Of a DNA stretch of 64,000 bases, positions 42,351-50,192 are shown piece after piece. Both the position numbers and the translations under genes were made by a program. The DNA is taken from positions 186,001-250,000 of the forward strand of contig NZ_PVNG01000018.1 of NCBI RefSeq assembly GCF_003001935.1, written 5' to 3'. The number at the start of each line of letters is the position of its first letter. The stretch's first letter is position 1. The DNA comes from Nonomuraea fuscirosea. GTDB taxonomy: Bacteria > Actinomycetota > Actinomycetes > Streptosporangiales > Streptosporangiaceae. The notes beneath the pieces were generated by a model. It saw nothing but the letters and a program-made list of their open reading frames with translations, did not search any database and was not told the DNA's origin.

Positions 42351-43892
42351 ATGACTGCTTCTCCCCATGCGGTGCTCGCTGCGACGTTCGCGCCAGGCGA
42401 TACCGCTGTGACGTCTGCGATGAGGTTCACGCGCGAGGTGATGACCGCGTGGGCCACCGGAGGCGTGCTCCATATCGCCGAGCAGGTCGCAGGAGACCTG
42501 ACCGAACAGGTCGCTGACGAGCCGTTTGAGGTGATTTGGAAGCATTTCGGGGACGCAGTCCAAGTGGAGTTGCGGCAGCGAAACCTTTCCCAGGGCGATC
42601 CGAAACCCCCTTCTGTCAACGTAGAGGAATGGGGAGTCACCTTTGCGGGTGATTCCCGTGTCCATTGGGCTAGGCTCACGCTACCTGGCTCCGCGGACCG
42701 GGTCGCCGCCGAATGGCTGGAGGAGAGCAGCAGAGGGCCCCACTGGCTGGGGTTCCTGGCCGACGCCAGCGATCTGCTGGCGGGCACGCTCGACCCCGAC
42801 ATGGTGCCGGCCATCATCGCGCAGGTCGTGGTGCCGCGCCTGGCCAACTGGTGCGCCGTCTACACCTCCGACAACTCCGGGCCGCTGCGGCTGGTCTACC
42901 TCTGGCACGCCGACGAGGCCAGGATCGACGGCCTGCGCGAGCAGCTCGCCGAGATGGACATCGACGCCGCCGACACCCGGGTCACCTCCACGATCCACCT
43001 GCCCGACTCGCAGGTGCTGGCCGTGCCGCTGACCGCGCGCGGGCGCGGTCTCGGCATGATGTGCCTGGGCCGGCCCGACCGCTTCCCCGACGAGGTCATC
43101 CAGTTCGCCGAGGACATCGGCAGGCGCGCCGCCCTCGCCATGGACAACGCCAGGCTCTACGCCCAGCAGGCCGCCGCCAACCGGGCGCTGCAGCGCAGCC
43201 TGCTCCCGCCCAACGAGCCCGAGGTCCCCGGGCTCGACTACGGCGTCATCTACGAGCCCGCGGGCGAGGCCAACGAGGTCGGCGGCGACTTCTACGACCT
43301 GTTCAAGGCGGGCGACGACTCCTGGCGCTTCGCCATCGGCGACGTCTGCGGCACCGGCCCGGAGGCCGCCGCCGTGACCGGGCTGGCCCGCCACACGCTG
43401 CGGCTGCTGGCCCGCGAGGGTTACGGTGTGGCGGCGGTGCTCGGCCGGCTCAACCAGGCGATCCTGGAGGAGGGCGAGCGGGCCAGGTTCCTCACGCTGC
43501 TGCACGGCGACATCACGCCCGTGCCCGACGGGCTGGAGGTACGCCTCGTCTCGGCCGGTCATCCCGAGGCCCTGCGGCTCAGGGCGAGCGGCAAGGTCGA
43601 GGCCGTGACCACGCCGCAGTCGCTGCTCGGGGTCTTCCACGAGGTCATGTTCGAGGCCGACACCATCCATCTGGATCCCGGTGACGTGCTGCTGGCGGTG
43701 ACGGACGGGGTGACGGAACGGCGCTCGGGCGGGCGGCTGCTCGACGACGACGGCGGCCTGGCCAAGCTGCTGGCCGAGTGCGCCGGGCTGTCGGCCAGGG
43801 CGGTGGCCGAGCGCATCCGCAGGGGCGCGGCCGACTTCGCCTCCGAGCCCAGCGCCGACGACCTGGCCATCGTGGTCCTGCGCGCCCGCTAG
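42351..43892 (+). CDS. PP2C/SpoIIE phosphatase with RsbW-like and GAF domains (OsaC-like)
   Basis: About 513 residues. The first 120 residues resemble a degenerate RsbW anti-sigma kinase fold (MRFTREVMTAWATGG, DRVAAEWLEES without clear ATP-binding boxes). A GAF domain follows (about 135-275, LANWCAVYTSDNS, VLAVPLTARGRGLG), then a PP2C/SpoIIE domain (about 285-510) with the metal-binding GGDFYDLF, GDVCGTGPEAA, LVSAGHPEAL, VTDGVTERR and SADDLAIVV. OsaC of S. coelicolor also combines RsbW-like, PAS, GAF and PP2C modules; no PAS is evident here. Divergent from the hybrid kinase gene. It may set an anti-anti-sigma pathway during osmotic stress (inference). The start is uncertain by a few codons. 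Confidence 0.86.
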   Translation: MTASPHAVLAATFAPGDTAVTSAMRFTREVMTAWATGGVLHIAEQVAGDLTEQVADEPFEVIWKHFGDAVQVELRQRNLSQGDPKPPSVNVEEWGVTFAGDSRVHWARLTLPGSADRVAAEWLEESSRGPHWLGFLADASDLLAGTLDPDMVPAIIAQVVVPRLANWCAVYTSDNSGPLRLVYLWHADEARIDGLREQLAEMDIDAADTRVTSTIHLPDSQVLAVPLTARGRGLGMMCLGRPDRFPDEVIQFAEDIGRRAALAMDNARLYAQQAAANRALQRSLLPPNEPEVPGLDYGVIYEPAGEANEVGGDFYDLFKAGDDSWRFAIGDVCGTGPEAAAVTGLARHTLRLLAREGYGVAAVLGRLNQAILEEGERARFLTLLHGDITPVPDGLEVRLVSAGHPEALRLRASGKVEAVTTPQSLLGVFHEVMFEADTIHLDPGDVLLAVTDGVTERRSGGRLLDDDGGLAKLLAECAGLSARAVAERIRRGAADFASEPSADDLAIVVLRAR

Positions 43893-44077
43893 AGCACGGT
43901 CCTGGGACGTCGCCGACCAGGGGCCCTCACGGGTGGTGCTCAATGTGTGCCCTCCGGCTACTTGCGGGTGGCCGTGATGATGACAGGCGGAACGGCCGCA
44001 GGTCAAGAGGCCAGTCAGGGGGTGCGGTCGAGGAGCGCGCGGCCGGGGGACCTCACCCGGAGGCGCGCGGCCAAGAA

Positions 44078-44150
44078 GAGCGTCGCCCGGCGTGCGGGGC
44101 CCGGGGTCCGGGGGCCCGGGAGGAGCGTCGCCCGGCGTGCGGGGCCCGGG
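44078..44150. repeat. 28-bp perfect direct repeat
   Basis: The same 28 bases, beginning GAGCGTCGCCCGG and ending GGGGCCCGGG, occur at 44078-44105 and 44123-44150, 17 bases apart, between the PP2C gene and the S9 peptidase stop. GGGCCCGGG tracts can also fold as a terminator. Confidence 0.85.
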
Positions 44151-44154
44151 AGGG

Positions 44155-45933
44155 TCAGCAGACCGGGCGCCAGGCCGTGCTCACGTGCTTGCGGGCGAAC
44201 TCCAGCTGCAGCGCCGTCTGCGCGAGCCGTTCAGCGACCACGAGGGCGCCCCGGACCGAGTCGTACATGTAGACCTCGTGTTCGAGGCCGTTCTCGGCCA
44301 GCTTGGCCACGTACTTCTCGATCTGGCGCAGCGGGCAGCGCGCGTCGTTGTCGCCGGCCAGGATCAGCAGCGGGCTCTTGACCTGGTCGACGTAGGTGAT
44401 CGGGGAGCTGGCCGCGTACCGTTCCGGCTGCTCCTCCGGGGAGCCGCCGAGCAGGGCGCGGTGAAAGGCGCGCAGGCTCTCGGCCTCGTCCTCGTACGAC
44501 GTCTGGTGGCAGGCGATCGGCACCGCGGCGATGCCGCACGCCCACAGCTCGGGCTGGGTGCCGAGGCCGAGCAGGGTCAGATAGCCGCCCCACGCCGAGC
44601 CGGCGAGCACCGTCCTGGCCGGGTCGGCGATGCCCTGGTCGACCACCCACTGCCGGACGGCCGCGACGTCCGCCAGCTCGATGTGGCCGACGTCGCCGTG
44701 CAGCGCGTCGCGCCAGGCCGAGCCGTAGCCGGTCGAGCCCCGGTAGTTGACCCGCACCACGGCGAAGCCGGCGTCCACCCAGGCCGCGACCTCCGGGGAG
44801 AAGGCGTCGCGGTCATGGGAGGTCGGGCCGCCGTGCAGCAGGAACACGGTGGGATAGGGCGCCACGCCGGTCTCCGGCCTGGAGACCAGCGCGTGGATGC
44901 GGCCGCCCTCGCCTTCGACGTCCACGTCCTCGACGGGGACGCTCGGCGGGGCGGGCGGGCCGTTGGAGTTGACCACGACCTGGCCGGTGCTCGACCGGAT
45001 GACCGGCGGGCGCGAGGCGCTCGACCACGAGTACTCGACCTGGCCGCCGGGCCGGGGCGCGGCCTCCTCGATCACGCCGTGCGGGGTGTCGATGAGGGTC
45101 AGGCCGCCGCCGGCGAGGTCGTAGCGGTGCAGGTAGCTGCGGCCACGGTCGTCGCGCAGGATGAGCAGGCCGCGGCCGTCGTCGTACCACTCGGCGTTCA
45201 GGTCGCCGGAGTCGCGCAGCCAGATCTCGCGCTGCTCGCCGGTGACCGGGTCCCAGACGAGGGGCTCGTGGCGCCGGCGGCGCTCGTGCAGCGCCAGCAG
45301 GCGGCGGTCGCCGACGACGGGGGCGAAGGCGAGGCCGGTCACGCCCTTGCCGAGGCCGTCGTGCAGCTCGCCGACCGTGCGGCCGTTCTGGCGGACGACG
45401 CGCAGGGCCGGGTGGCGGAAGTCGCCGTACTCGCCGTGGTTGATGGCGATCAAGGAGCCGTCGAGCGACATGGCGGCCACCCACGCCGCCTCCGTGTGCT
45501 CGTACAGCAGCTCGGTGGGCTCGCCCGCGCGGACGAGGTGGACGCGGAAGGCCCGCTCGGCGGCCAGGCTGATCGCGGCGACGCCCGTCGTGGACAGGGC
45601 GATGCCGCCGGGCTGGCCGGGCGGCAGGTCGGGGGCGACGGGCTCGTCGAGGCCGCCGGTGAACGGCTGGCGCCGCCACTCGCCGAAGTCGGCGCCGGTG
45701 TCGGCGAACCAGTAGATCCACTGGCCGGTGGGGTCGATCGCGGCGTACGCGGTGCCCGTGGGCCGGTCGGTGACCTGGCGGGTGGTGCCGGTCAGCCGGT
45801 CCCAGGCGTAGACCTCCCACTTGCCGGTGGCGTTGGAGCGGTAGATGGAGCGGTTCGGGGCCTGACGCGCCCAGGACGGCAGCGTCATGCGCGAGGCCCG
45901 GAACCTGGCCTGCCAGCGTTCCTCCGCCTTCAT
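44155..45933 (-). CDS. S9 (prolyl oligopeptidase-type) family protein, catalytic His apparently lost
   Basis: A 592-residue protein with an N-terminal beta-propeller (about 1-340) and a C-terminal alpha/beta-hydrolase (about 350-590). FLLHGGPTSHDRDAF starts the hydrolase fold, the nucleophile sits in LAGSAWGGYLTL, and the acid in LAGDNDARCPLRQ. Where relatives have a Y-D-x-G-H-G loop with the catalytic His, this protein has YDSVRGALVV. The rest is well conserved and there is no frameshift. It may be inactive, use another base, or have a binding role. No signal peptide. A single gene, with a 28-base repeat pair at its 3' end. Confidence 0.85.
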   Translation of the reverse strand: MKAEERWQARFRASRMTLPSWARQAPNRSIYRSNATGKWEVYAWDRLTGTTRQVTDRPTGTAYAAIDPTGQWIYWFADTGADFGEWRRQPFTGGLDEPVAPDLPPGQPGGIALSTTGVAAISLAAERAFRVHLVRAGEPTELLYEHTEAAWVAAMSLDGSLIAINHGEYGDFRHPALRVVRQNGRTVGELHDGLGKGVTGLAFAPVVGDRRLLALHERRRRHEPLVWDPVTGEQREIWLRDSGDLNAEWYDDGRGLLILRDDRGRSYLHRYDLAGGGLTLIDTPHGVIEEAAPRPGGQVEYSWSSASRPPVIRSSTGQVVVNSNGPPAPPSVPVEDVDVEGEGGRIHALVSRPETGVAPYPTVFLLHGGPTSHDRDAFSPEVAAWVDAGFAVVRVNYRGSTGYGSAWRDALHGDVGHIELADVAAVRQWVVDQGIADPARTVLAGSAWGGYLTLLGLGTQPELWACGIAAVPIACHQTSYEDEAESLRAFHRALLGGSPEEQPERYAASSPITYVDQVKSPLLILAGDNDARCPLRQIEKYVAKLAENGLEHEVYMYDSVRGALVVAERLAQTALQLEFARKHVSTAWRPVC

Positions 45934-46077
45934 CCGACGCGCCCCCTCCCTTGAGTGACTCGCGCCTCCCGGCGCGGGATGCCGTCCAGTATTGCGCCTG
46001 TGTCGGGGAAATACTCCAAGAATGTGGGGGAATTTCGGACTAAATGCCCCATCGGTAACACCAGTCGCTCATGCCCG

Positions 46078-47139
46078 TCAAGCAACGGGTCTTGATCGGG
46101 GGACCGGTTCGAAGATAGACAGCTGGAACGCCGCGCGCGTCACCACTTTTCGCTGTCCTGCTGCGCCGTTTCGAGCGACAAATGCGGCGATTCGCTCATC
46201 AAGCCTGGCTGGCTCGTTATGCCATGCATTCGGTCCCATCCCGATGACTTTGGCGATGTCGCCATGTTCCAGTTCCATCTCGAACTCGATCGAGCGCCGA
46301 TCCGACTCCGCGAAACCGTCCAGGCTGCGAGCCACCCTGCGCTCTTTCTCCTCATCGACCGAGAGCAGGCCGAGTTCCCCGACCAGCGGGCTGAGATGCG
46401 ACGGTGCGGGGGTGACGACGACCGCGACGCCGTCAGGACGCAGGATCCGCCGGAACTCCGGCCCGTTCCTGGGCGCGAAGACGTCGATCACCACGTCGGC
46501 CACCCCACTCCTGATGGGAAGCGGACGCCACACGTCGGCCACGAACGCCCCTGCCCTCGGATGCACTCGTGCCGCCCGGCGTACAGCGTGCTTCGACACA
46601 TCGAACGCCATCCCGATGCCATCGTTGATCGCGGTGAGCGCGGCCCCCAGATAGTGTCCGGTGCCCGTGCCCGCGTCGACGATCACCGGCGCGGCCCTGC
46701 CCTCCACGCGACGATCTTCGACGAAACCCGGCTCTTGCCCGGGACCACCTCGTCCCACGCCGAAACCGGCCTCCACTCCCGCAACACGGTACGCCCTCAA
46801 CTCCCCGCCGTCATTCGTTTCGGTAGAGGACTCATGTTTTTCGGGAACGTTGTCGCTTGTCGCATATGCCCGCACCGCTTCCGTCACTGCTTCCGCCACC
46901 GCTTCCATGAGTGGCGCGTAGTGACCCTGGTCGAGGAAAGCGGCCCGCGCGGCCACCATTTCCCGACTGTCGGCGGTGCCCGGCGGCCTGTTTCCGACCA
47001 GCAGGCTGACGTATCCCTGCTTGGCGACGTCGAAGGAGTGGCCGGCGGCGCATCGCAGCGTGCTCCCGTCGAGCCGTACGTCGGCGCGGCACACGGGACA
47101 GATGAGGTAGTCGACGATGTCAGCCAGCATGCGGCCCAT
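46078..47139 (-). CDS. rlmA: 23S rRNA (guanine-N1)-methyltransferase, RlmA/TlrB family
   Basis: About 353 residues. An N-terminal zinc-binding module (LICPVCRADV, LRCAAGHSFD) identifies the RlmA/TlrB group, which methylates 23S rRNA G745 or G748; RlmA-II members such as TlrB give tylosin resistance. The SAM motif is VIVDAGTGTGHYLG and the catalytic region VVIDVFAPRNGPEFRR. Between them, residues about 85-145 form a hydrophilic insertion (DNVPEKHESSTETNDGG) absent from typical members. Base composition is a little less GC-rich than in its neighbours. Two ATGs three codons apart compete as start; a tandem repeat abuts it upstream. Whether it is housekeeping or resistance is not decidable here. 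Confidence 0.85.
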   Translation of the reverse strand: MGRMLADIVDYLICPVCRADVRLDGSTLRCAAGHSFDVAKQGYVSLLVGNRPPGTADSREMVAARAAFLDQGHYAPLMEAVAEAVTEAVRAYATSDNVPEKHESSTETNDGGELRAYRVAGVEAGFGVGRGGPGQEPGFVEDRRVEGRAAPVIVDAGTGTGHYLGAALTAINDGIGMAFDVSKHAVRRAARVHPRAGAFVADVWRPLPIRSGVADVVIDVFAPRNGPEFRRILRPDGVAVVVTPAPSHLSPLVGELGLLSVDEEKERRVARSLDGFAESDRRSIEFEMELEHGDIAKVIGMGPNAWHNEPARLDERIAAFVARNGAAGQRKVVTRAAFQLSIFEPVPRSRPVA

Positions 47140-47178
47140 TGTCGTGCACCGTTCGTCGTGCACCGTTGTCGTGCACCG
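47140..47178. repeat. Tandem GTCGTGCACCGT repeat
   Basis: Three consecutive copies of GTCGTGCACCGTT-like units, 13-14 bases each, lie directly before the rlmA start and after the rho stop. They lie in the rlmA leader on the minus strand. Confidence 0.8.
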
Positions 47179-47205
47179 TCTCGTACGGTCACACGTTGGG
47201 CGGGC

Positions 47206-48312
47206 TCAGGCGGCCTGCGCCTCAAGGAGGAAGGCGGCGTTGGAGGGGGTGGAGCGGAGCCGTTCGATCAGGGCTTCGAGGCCCTGACGCTTCTCCAGCG
47301 AGGTGAGCGTGCGCCGCAGCCGCCAGACGATCTGCCGCTCCCCGTCGTGCAGCAGGATCTCCTCGCGCCGCGTGCCCGAGGCGTCCAGGTCCACGGCCGG
47401 GAACAGCCGCCGCTCCGCCAGTTCGCGGGTCAGGTGCAGCTCCATGTTCCCCGTGCCCTTGAACTCCTCGTACAGGCTGTTGTCCATCCGCGAGCCCGTG
47501 TCCACGAGCGCGGTGGCGAGGATGGTGAGCGAGCCGCCGCCCTCCACGTTGCGGGCGGCGCCGAAGAAGCGCTTGGGCGGATACAGGGCGGCGGCGTCGA
47601 TGCCGCCGGTGAGCACGCGCCCGCCGCTGGGCGCCACGTTGTTGTAGGCCCGTCCCAGCCTGGTCAGCGAGTCGAGCAGCAGGACCACGTCCCGGCCCGC
47701 CTCCACGAGCCGCTTGGCCCGCTCGACGGCCAGCTCGGCGACGGCGGTGTGGTCGCGGTCGGGGTGGTCGAAGGTCGAGGCGAAGATCTCGCCGCTGATG
47801 GAGGCGCGCATCTCGGTGACCTCCTCGGGCCGCTCGCCCACCAGCACCACCATTAGGTGCGCCTCGGGGTGGTTGCGGGTGATGCCGGCGGCCAGCGCCT
47901 GGAGGACCATCGTCTTGCCGGCCTTCGGCGGCGCCACGATGAGGCCGCGCTGGCCCTTGCCGATGGGGGCGAAGAGGTCGATGACGCGGGTGCTGAGCGA
48001 CTCGGTCTCGACGTTGAGCCGCTCGGTCGGATGGACGGGGGTGAGCTCGGCGAAGTGCGGCCGGCCGCGCCAGTCGGCGGAGCCGTTGACGGACTCGACG
48101 CCGAGCAGCTTGTTGCCGGCGAAGGAGGCGACGACGTGGTCGCCGGGCCGCAGGCCGTACTGGCGGGCCTTGTCGGCCTGCACCCGGATGTCGCCGGGAC
48201 CGGGGAGCTGCCCCGCCCGGATGAAAGCTGATTTGTCACGCAGGTCGAGCAGGCCGCTGACCTGCTGAACCGGTACGGCATCACGTTGCCGCGGAATGGT
48301 CTGCACAGACAT
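47206..48312 (-). CDS. rho: Compact transcription termination factor Rho (second type)
   Basis: A 368-residue Rho lacking the N-terminal helix bundle and the long basic insertion of the main actinobacterial Rho. An RNA-binding cold-shock-like domain remains (VSGLLDLRDKSAFIRA, QLPGPGDIRVQ) but the usual GFGFLR aromatic motif is altered. The hexameric ATPase is complete: P-loop VAPPKAGKTMV, Walker B VVLLLDSLTRLGRAYN, Q/R-loop region TGTGNMELHL and LFPAVDLDASGTRREE. The ATG giving SVQTIPRQRD has GAGGGG eight bases upstream; a 102-codon upstream extension is leader, not coding. It probably is a specialised or auxiliary Rho. rlmA follows on the same strand. Confidence 0.87.
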   Translation of the reverse strand: MSVQTIPRQRDAVPVQQVSGLLDLRDKSAFIRAGQLPGPGDIRVQADKARQYGLRPGDHVVASFAGNKLLGVESVNGSADWRGRPHFAELTPVHPTERLNVETESLSTRVIDLFAPIGKGQRGLIVAPPKAGKTMVLQALAAGITRNHPEAHLMVVLVGERPEEVTEMRASISGEIFASTFDHPDRDHTAVAELAVERAKRLVEAGRDVVLLLDSLTRLGRAYNNVAPSGGRVLTGGIDAAALYPPKRFFGAARNVEGGGSLTILATALVDTGSRMDNSLYEEFKGTGNMELHLTRELAERRLFPAVDLDASGTRREEILLHDGERQIVWRLRRTLTSLEKRQGLEALIERLRSTPSNAAFLLEAQAA

Positions 48313-48480
48313 GATGGAACCCCTCAGGGGAAACGCGCCTGGGCCAGGTGAAGGCCCGGCGAAAATGATGAGGACGGCTGGACCCGAGGAAACGGGGTCG
48401 AACCTGATGAAGACCGGCGGAGCTTGAAGCTCTACGCCTGGTGGCAAGCTACCACATCTTCCGGCCCATACAACGCCTAG
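48313..48480 (-). promoter_or_regulatory. Long folded leader of the compact rho gene
   Basis: On the minus strand the transcript contains GAGCTT/AAGCTC, GACCC/GGGTC, GGGCC/GGCCC and CCCCTGAGGGG hairpins one after the other, the last holding part of the ribosome-binding site. Such a leader could support autoregulation, as known for E. coli rho. No leader peptide is convincing. Confidence 0.4.
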
Positions 48481-48715
48481 CCCTCTTGGGCTATTCCCGG
48501 GCGGTTCTGGTGTGTTGAGCCCCGTCCCACGGGCAGGGGCGTGACAGTGTTCTTCTCGGCACCGGACGGCGAGGAAAATTACCGCACTCCGGTGTACCGA
48601 AAGGCGCAGAACCCCCATCGACGCGGCGTCATCGTGTCAAGTGGCATGCAGGATCCCTGCAACTCGATGAGGGTTCCATAGGAACCGACAGAAAACTCCT
48701 TGGGGGAGCAGCATC
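48481..48715. other. Divergent promoter region between rho and the zinc-ribbon gene
   Basis: Should hold promoters for both directions. Small perfect hairpins occur at GCAGG-ATC-CCTGC (48648-48660) and GGTTCC-ATA-GGAACC (48672-48686), both in the leader of the 46-codon gene. No coding potential is seen. Confidence 0.4.
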
Positions 48716-48856
48716 ATGAAGACCGTCAACTGCCCGCGCTGTCACCACGAACTCGACGAGGGCCCGATCATGTACCGGTGCGCACACTGCTGCCGCGCCG
48801 TCTACGCCGCCGACGTCGAGAACGAGTACGTTCCGCGTCAGCCCGTCGCCGCCTAG
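48716..48856 (+). CDS. 46-residue zinc-ribbon protein
   Basis: A very short gene with a good ribosome-binding site (GGGGGAG, eight bases before the ATG). The product begins MKTVNCPRCHHELDEG and has a second pair in YRCAHCCRAV, giving a CxxC-x12-CxxC zinc ribbon, then an acidic tail ending PVAA. Codon third positions are GC-rich as in real genes. Actinomycetes carry many such small zinc ribbons of unknown function. The MBL gene begins nine bases after the stop, so the two are likely co-transcribed. Confidence 0.75.
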   Translation: MKTVNCPRCHHELDEGPIMYRCAHCCRAVYAADVENEYVPRQPVAA

Positions 48857-48865
48857 TCTGGCCAG

Positions 48866-49606
48866 GTGCCGCACAAGTCGATAACCGTGTCCGGCGTCGA
48901 GGTGACGCCACTCTGTGACGCCGTAGGTCCCATGGGAGCGGCGATCCGCCGCCCGCCGGCGACGATGTTCGCCGGGTCCGCTCTTCCCGACGAGCCGTGG
49001 GTCCTGCACTTCCACTGCTATCTCATCCGCGACGCCGCCGGCCGGCTGACCCTGGTCGACACCGGGATCGGCGCCGCGGACTCCCCGGCCGCGAGCTGGG
49101 CGCCGGTCCCCGGCACCCTGACCGGCGAGCTGGCCGCCGCGGGCGTCGAGCCCGCCGAGGTCACCACCGTCATCCTCACCCACCTGCACAGCGACCACGC
49201 CTCTGGCACGGTCGCGGACGGCAGGCCGGCGTTCGAGAACGCCCGCTACGTCCTGCAGCGGGCCGAGCTGGACGCGGCGAACGGCCGGATGCTCGACGAG
49301 GTCGTCACCACCATCAAAGGGCAGCTCCACGTCGTCGAGGGCGACGCCGAGGTCGCGCCGGGCGTCCACGTCCACGCCGCCCCCGGGCACACGCCCGGCC
49401 ACCAGATCGCCCGGGTCGGCGAGGTGGCCATGACCGGCGACCTGATCCTGCACCCCGTGCAGCTGGCCGATCCCGGCATCCGCTACCTGTACGACGACGA
49501 CCAGGAGGCGGCCGCGCGCACCAGGACCGAGGTGCTCGACCGGCTGAGGGCCGAACACGCCGTTCTCGCCACCGCCCACTTCAGCGAGCCGTTCCTCCGT
49601 CTCTGA
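48866..49606 (+). CDS. Metallo-beta-lactamase fold hydrolase
   Basis: A 246-residue MBL-fold protein. The metal-binding motif HLHSDHASG lies near residue 110; further ligands are in HAAPGHTPGHQ, MTGDLIL and ATAHFSEPF. The family includes lactonases, glyoxalase II-like and other hydrolases, so the substrate cannot be named; the N-terminal layout (FHCYLIRDAAGRLTLVDTGIG) resembles quorum-quenching lactonase-like members. GTG start. Second gene after the zinc ribbon. Confidence 0.9.
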   Translation: MPHKSITVSGVEVTPLCDAVGPMGAAIRRPPATMFAGSALPDEPWVLHFHCYLIRDAAGRLTLVDTGIGAADSPAASWAPVPGTLTGELAAAGVEPAEVTTVILTHLHSDHASGTVADGRPAFENARYVLQRAELDAANGRMLDEVVTTIKGQLHVVEGDAEVAPGVHVHAAPGHTPGHQIARVGEVAMTGDLILHPVQLADPGIRYLYDDDQEAAARTRTEVLDRLRAEHAVLATAHFSEPFLRL

Positions 49607-49706
49607 GAGGGCGGCCTGGGAGCGGTCGTGGCGGCTTGACCACGGAACTCGCGACCCGCCACGGCGAAGCGAGGGGCGTCGCCACCCGCTCTGCCATAGT
49701 GCCTTT

Positions 49707-50192
49707 GTGAGCGATGACTTCTGGTCCACGGTGCACCGCGCGATCGCGGGGGCGTCGGCGTACATCACCGACGAGCACGGCCGCGTGCTCCTGGTCGATC
49801 CCAACTACAGGGAGCACTGGTCGTTCCCCGGCGGCATGGTCGACGCGGGCGAGCATCCCGCGCAGGCGTGCGCCAGGGAGGTGGCCGAGGAGGTGGGGCT
49901 CTCGGTCGAGGTCGGCAGGCTGCTGACGGTGAGCTGGGTCGACGGGCTGGCCAACGTGCCCTACCCGGTGGTCACCTTCATGTTCGACTGCGGCGAGGTC
50001 CCGTCGGACACGCCGATCTCGCTGCAGGCCGAAGAGCTCGACGACTACGGCTTCTTCACGCTGGAGGAGGCGGAGGGGCTGCTGGCCGGCCACGCGTACG
50101 AACGCCTGCTGGCCACCGCCGCCGCCCGCGCCTCCGGCGGGCTGACCTACCTACCTCCCGGCCATCGCGGGCTGGTCGGCCAGAAGAGCTGA
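49707..50192 (+). CDS. Nudix hydrolase
   Basis: A 161-residue Nudix protein with a complete box: GGMVDAGEHP followed by AREVAEEVGL, matching Gx5Ex7REUxEExGU. It should hydrolyse a nucleoside diphosphate derivative; which one is unknown. Start is GTG. Its last 42 bases overlap the convergent sensor kinase gene, so both 3' ends are coding on both strands. Confidence 0.9.
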   Translation: MSDDFWSTVHRAIAGASAYITDEHGRVLLVDPNYREHWSFPGGMVDAGEHPAQACAREVAEEVGLSVEVGRLLTVSWVDGLANVPYPVVTFMFDCGEVPSDTPISLQAEELDDYGFFTLEEAEGLLAGHAYERLLATAAARASGGLTYLPPGHRGLVGQKS

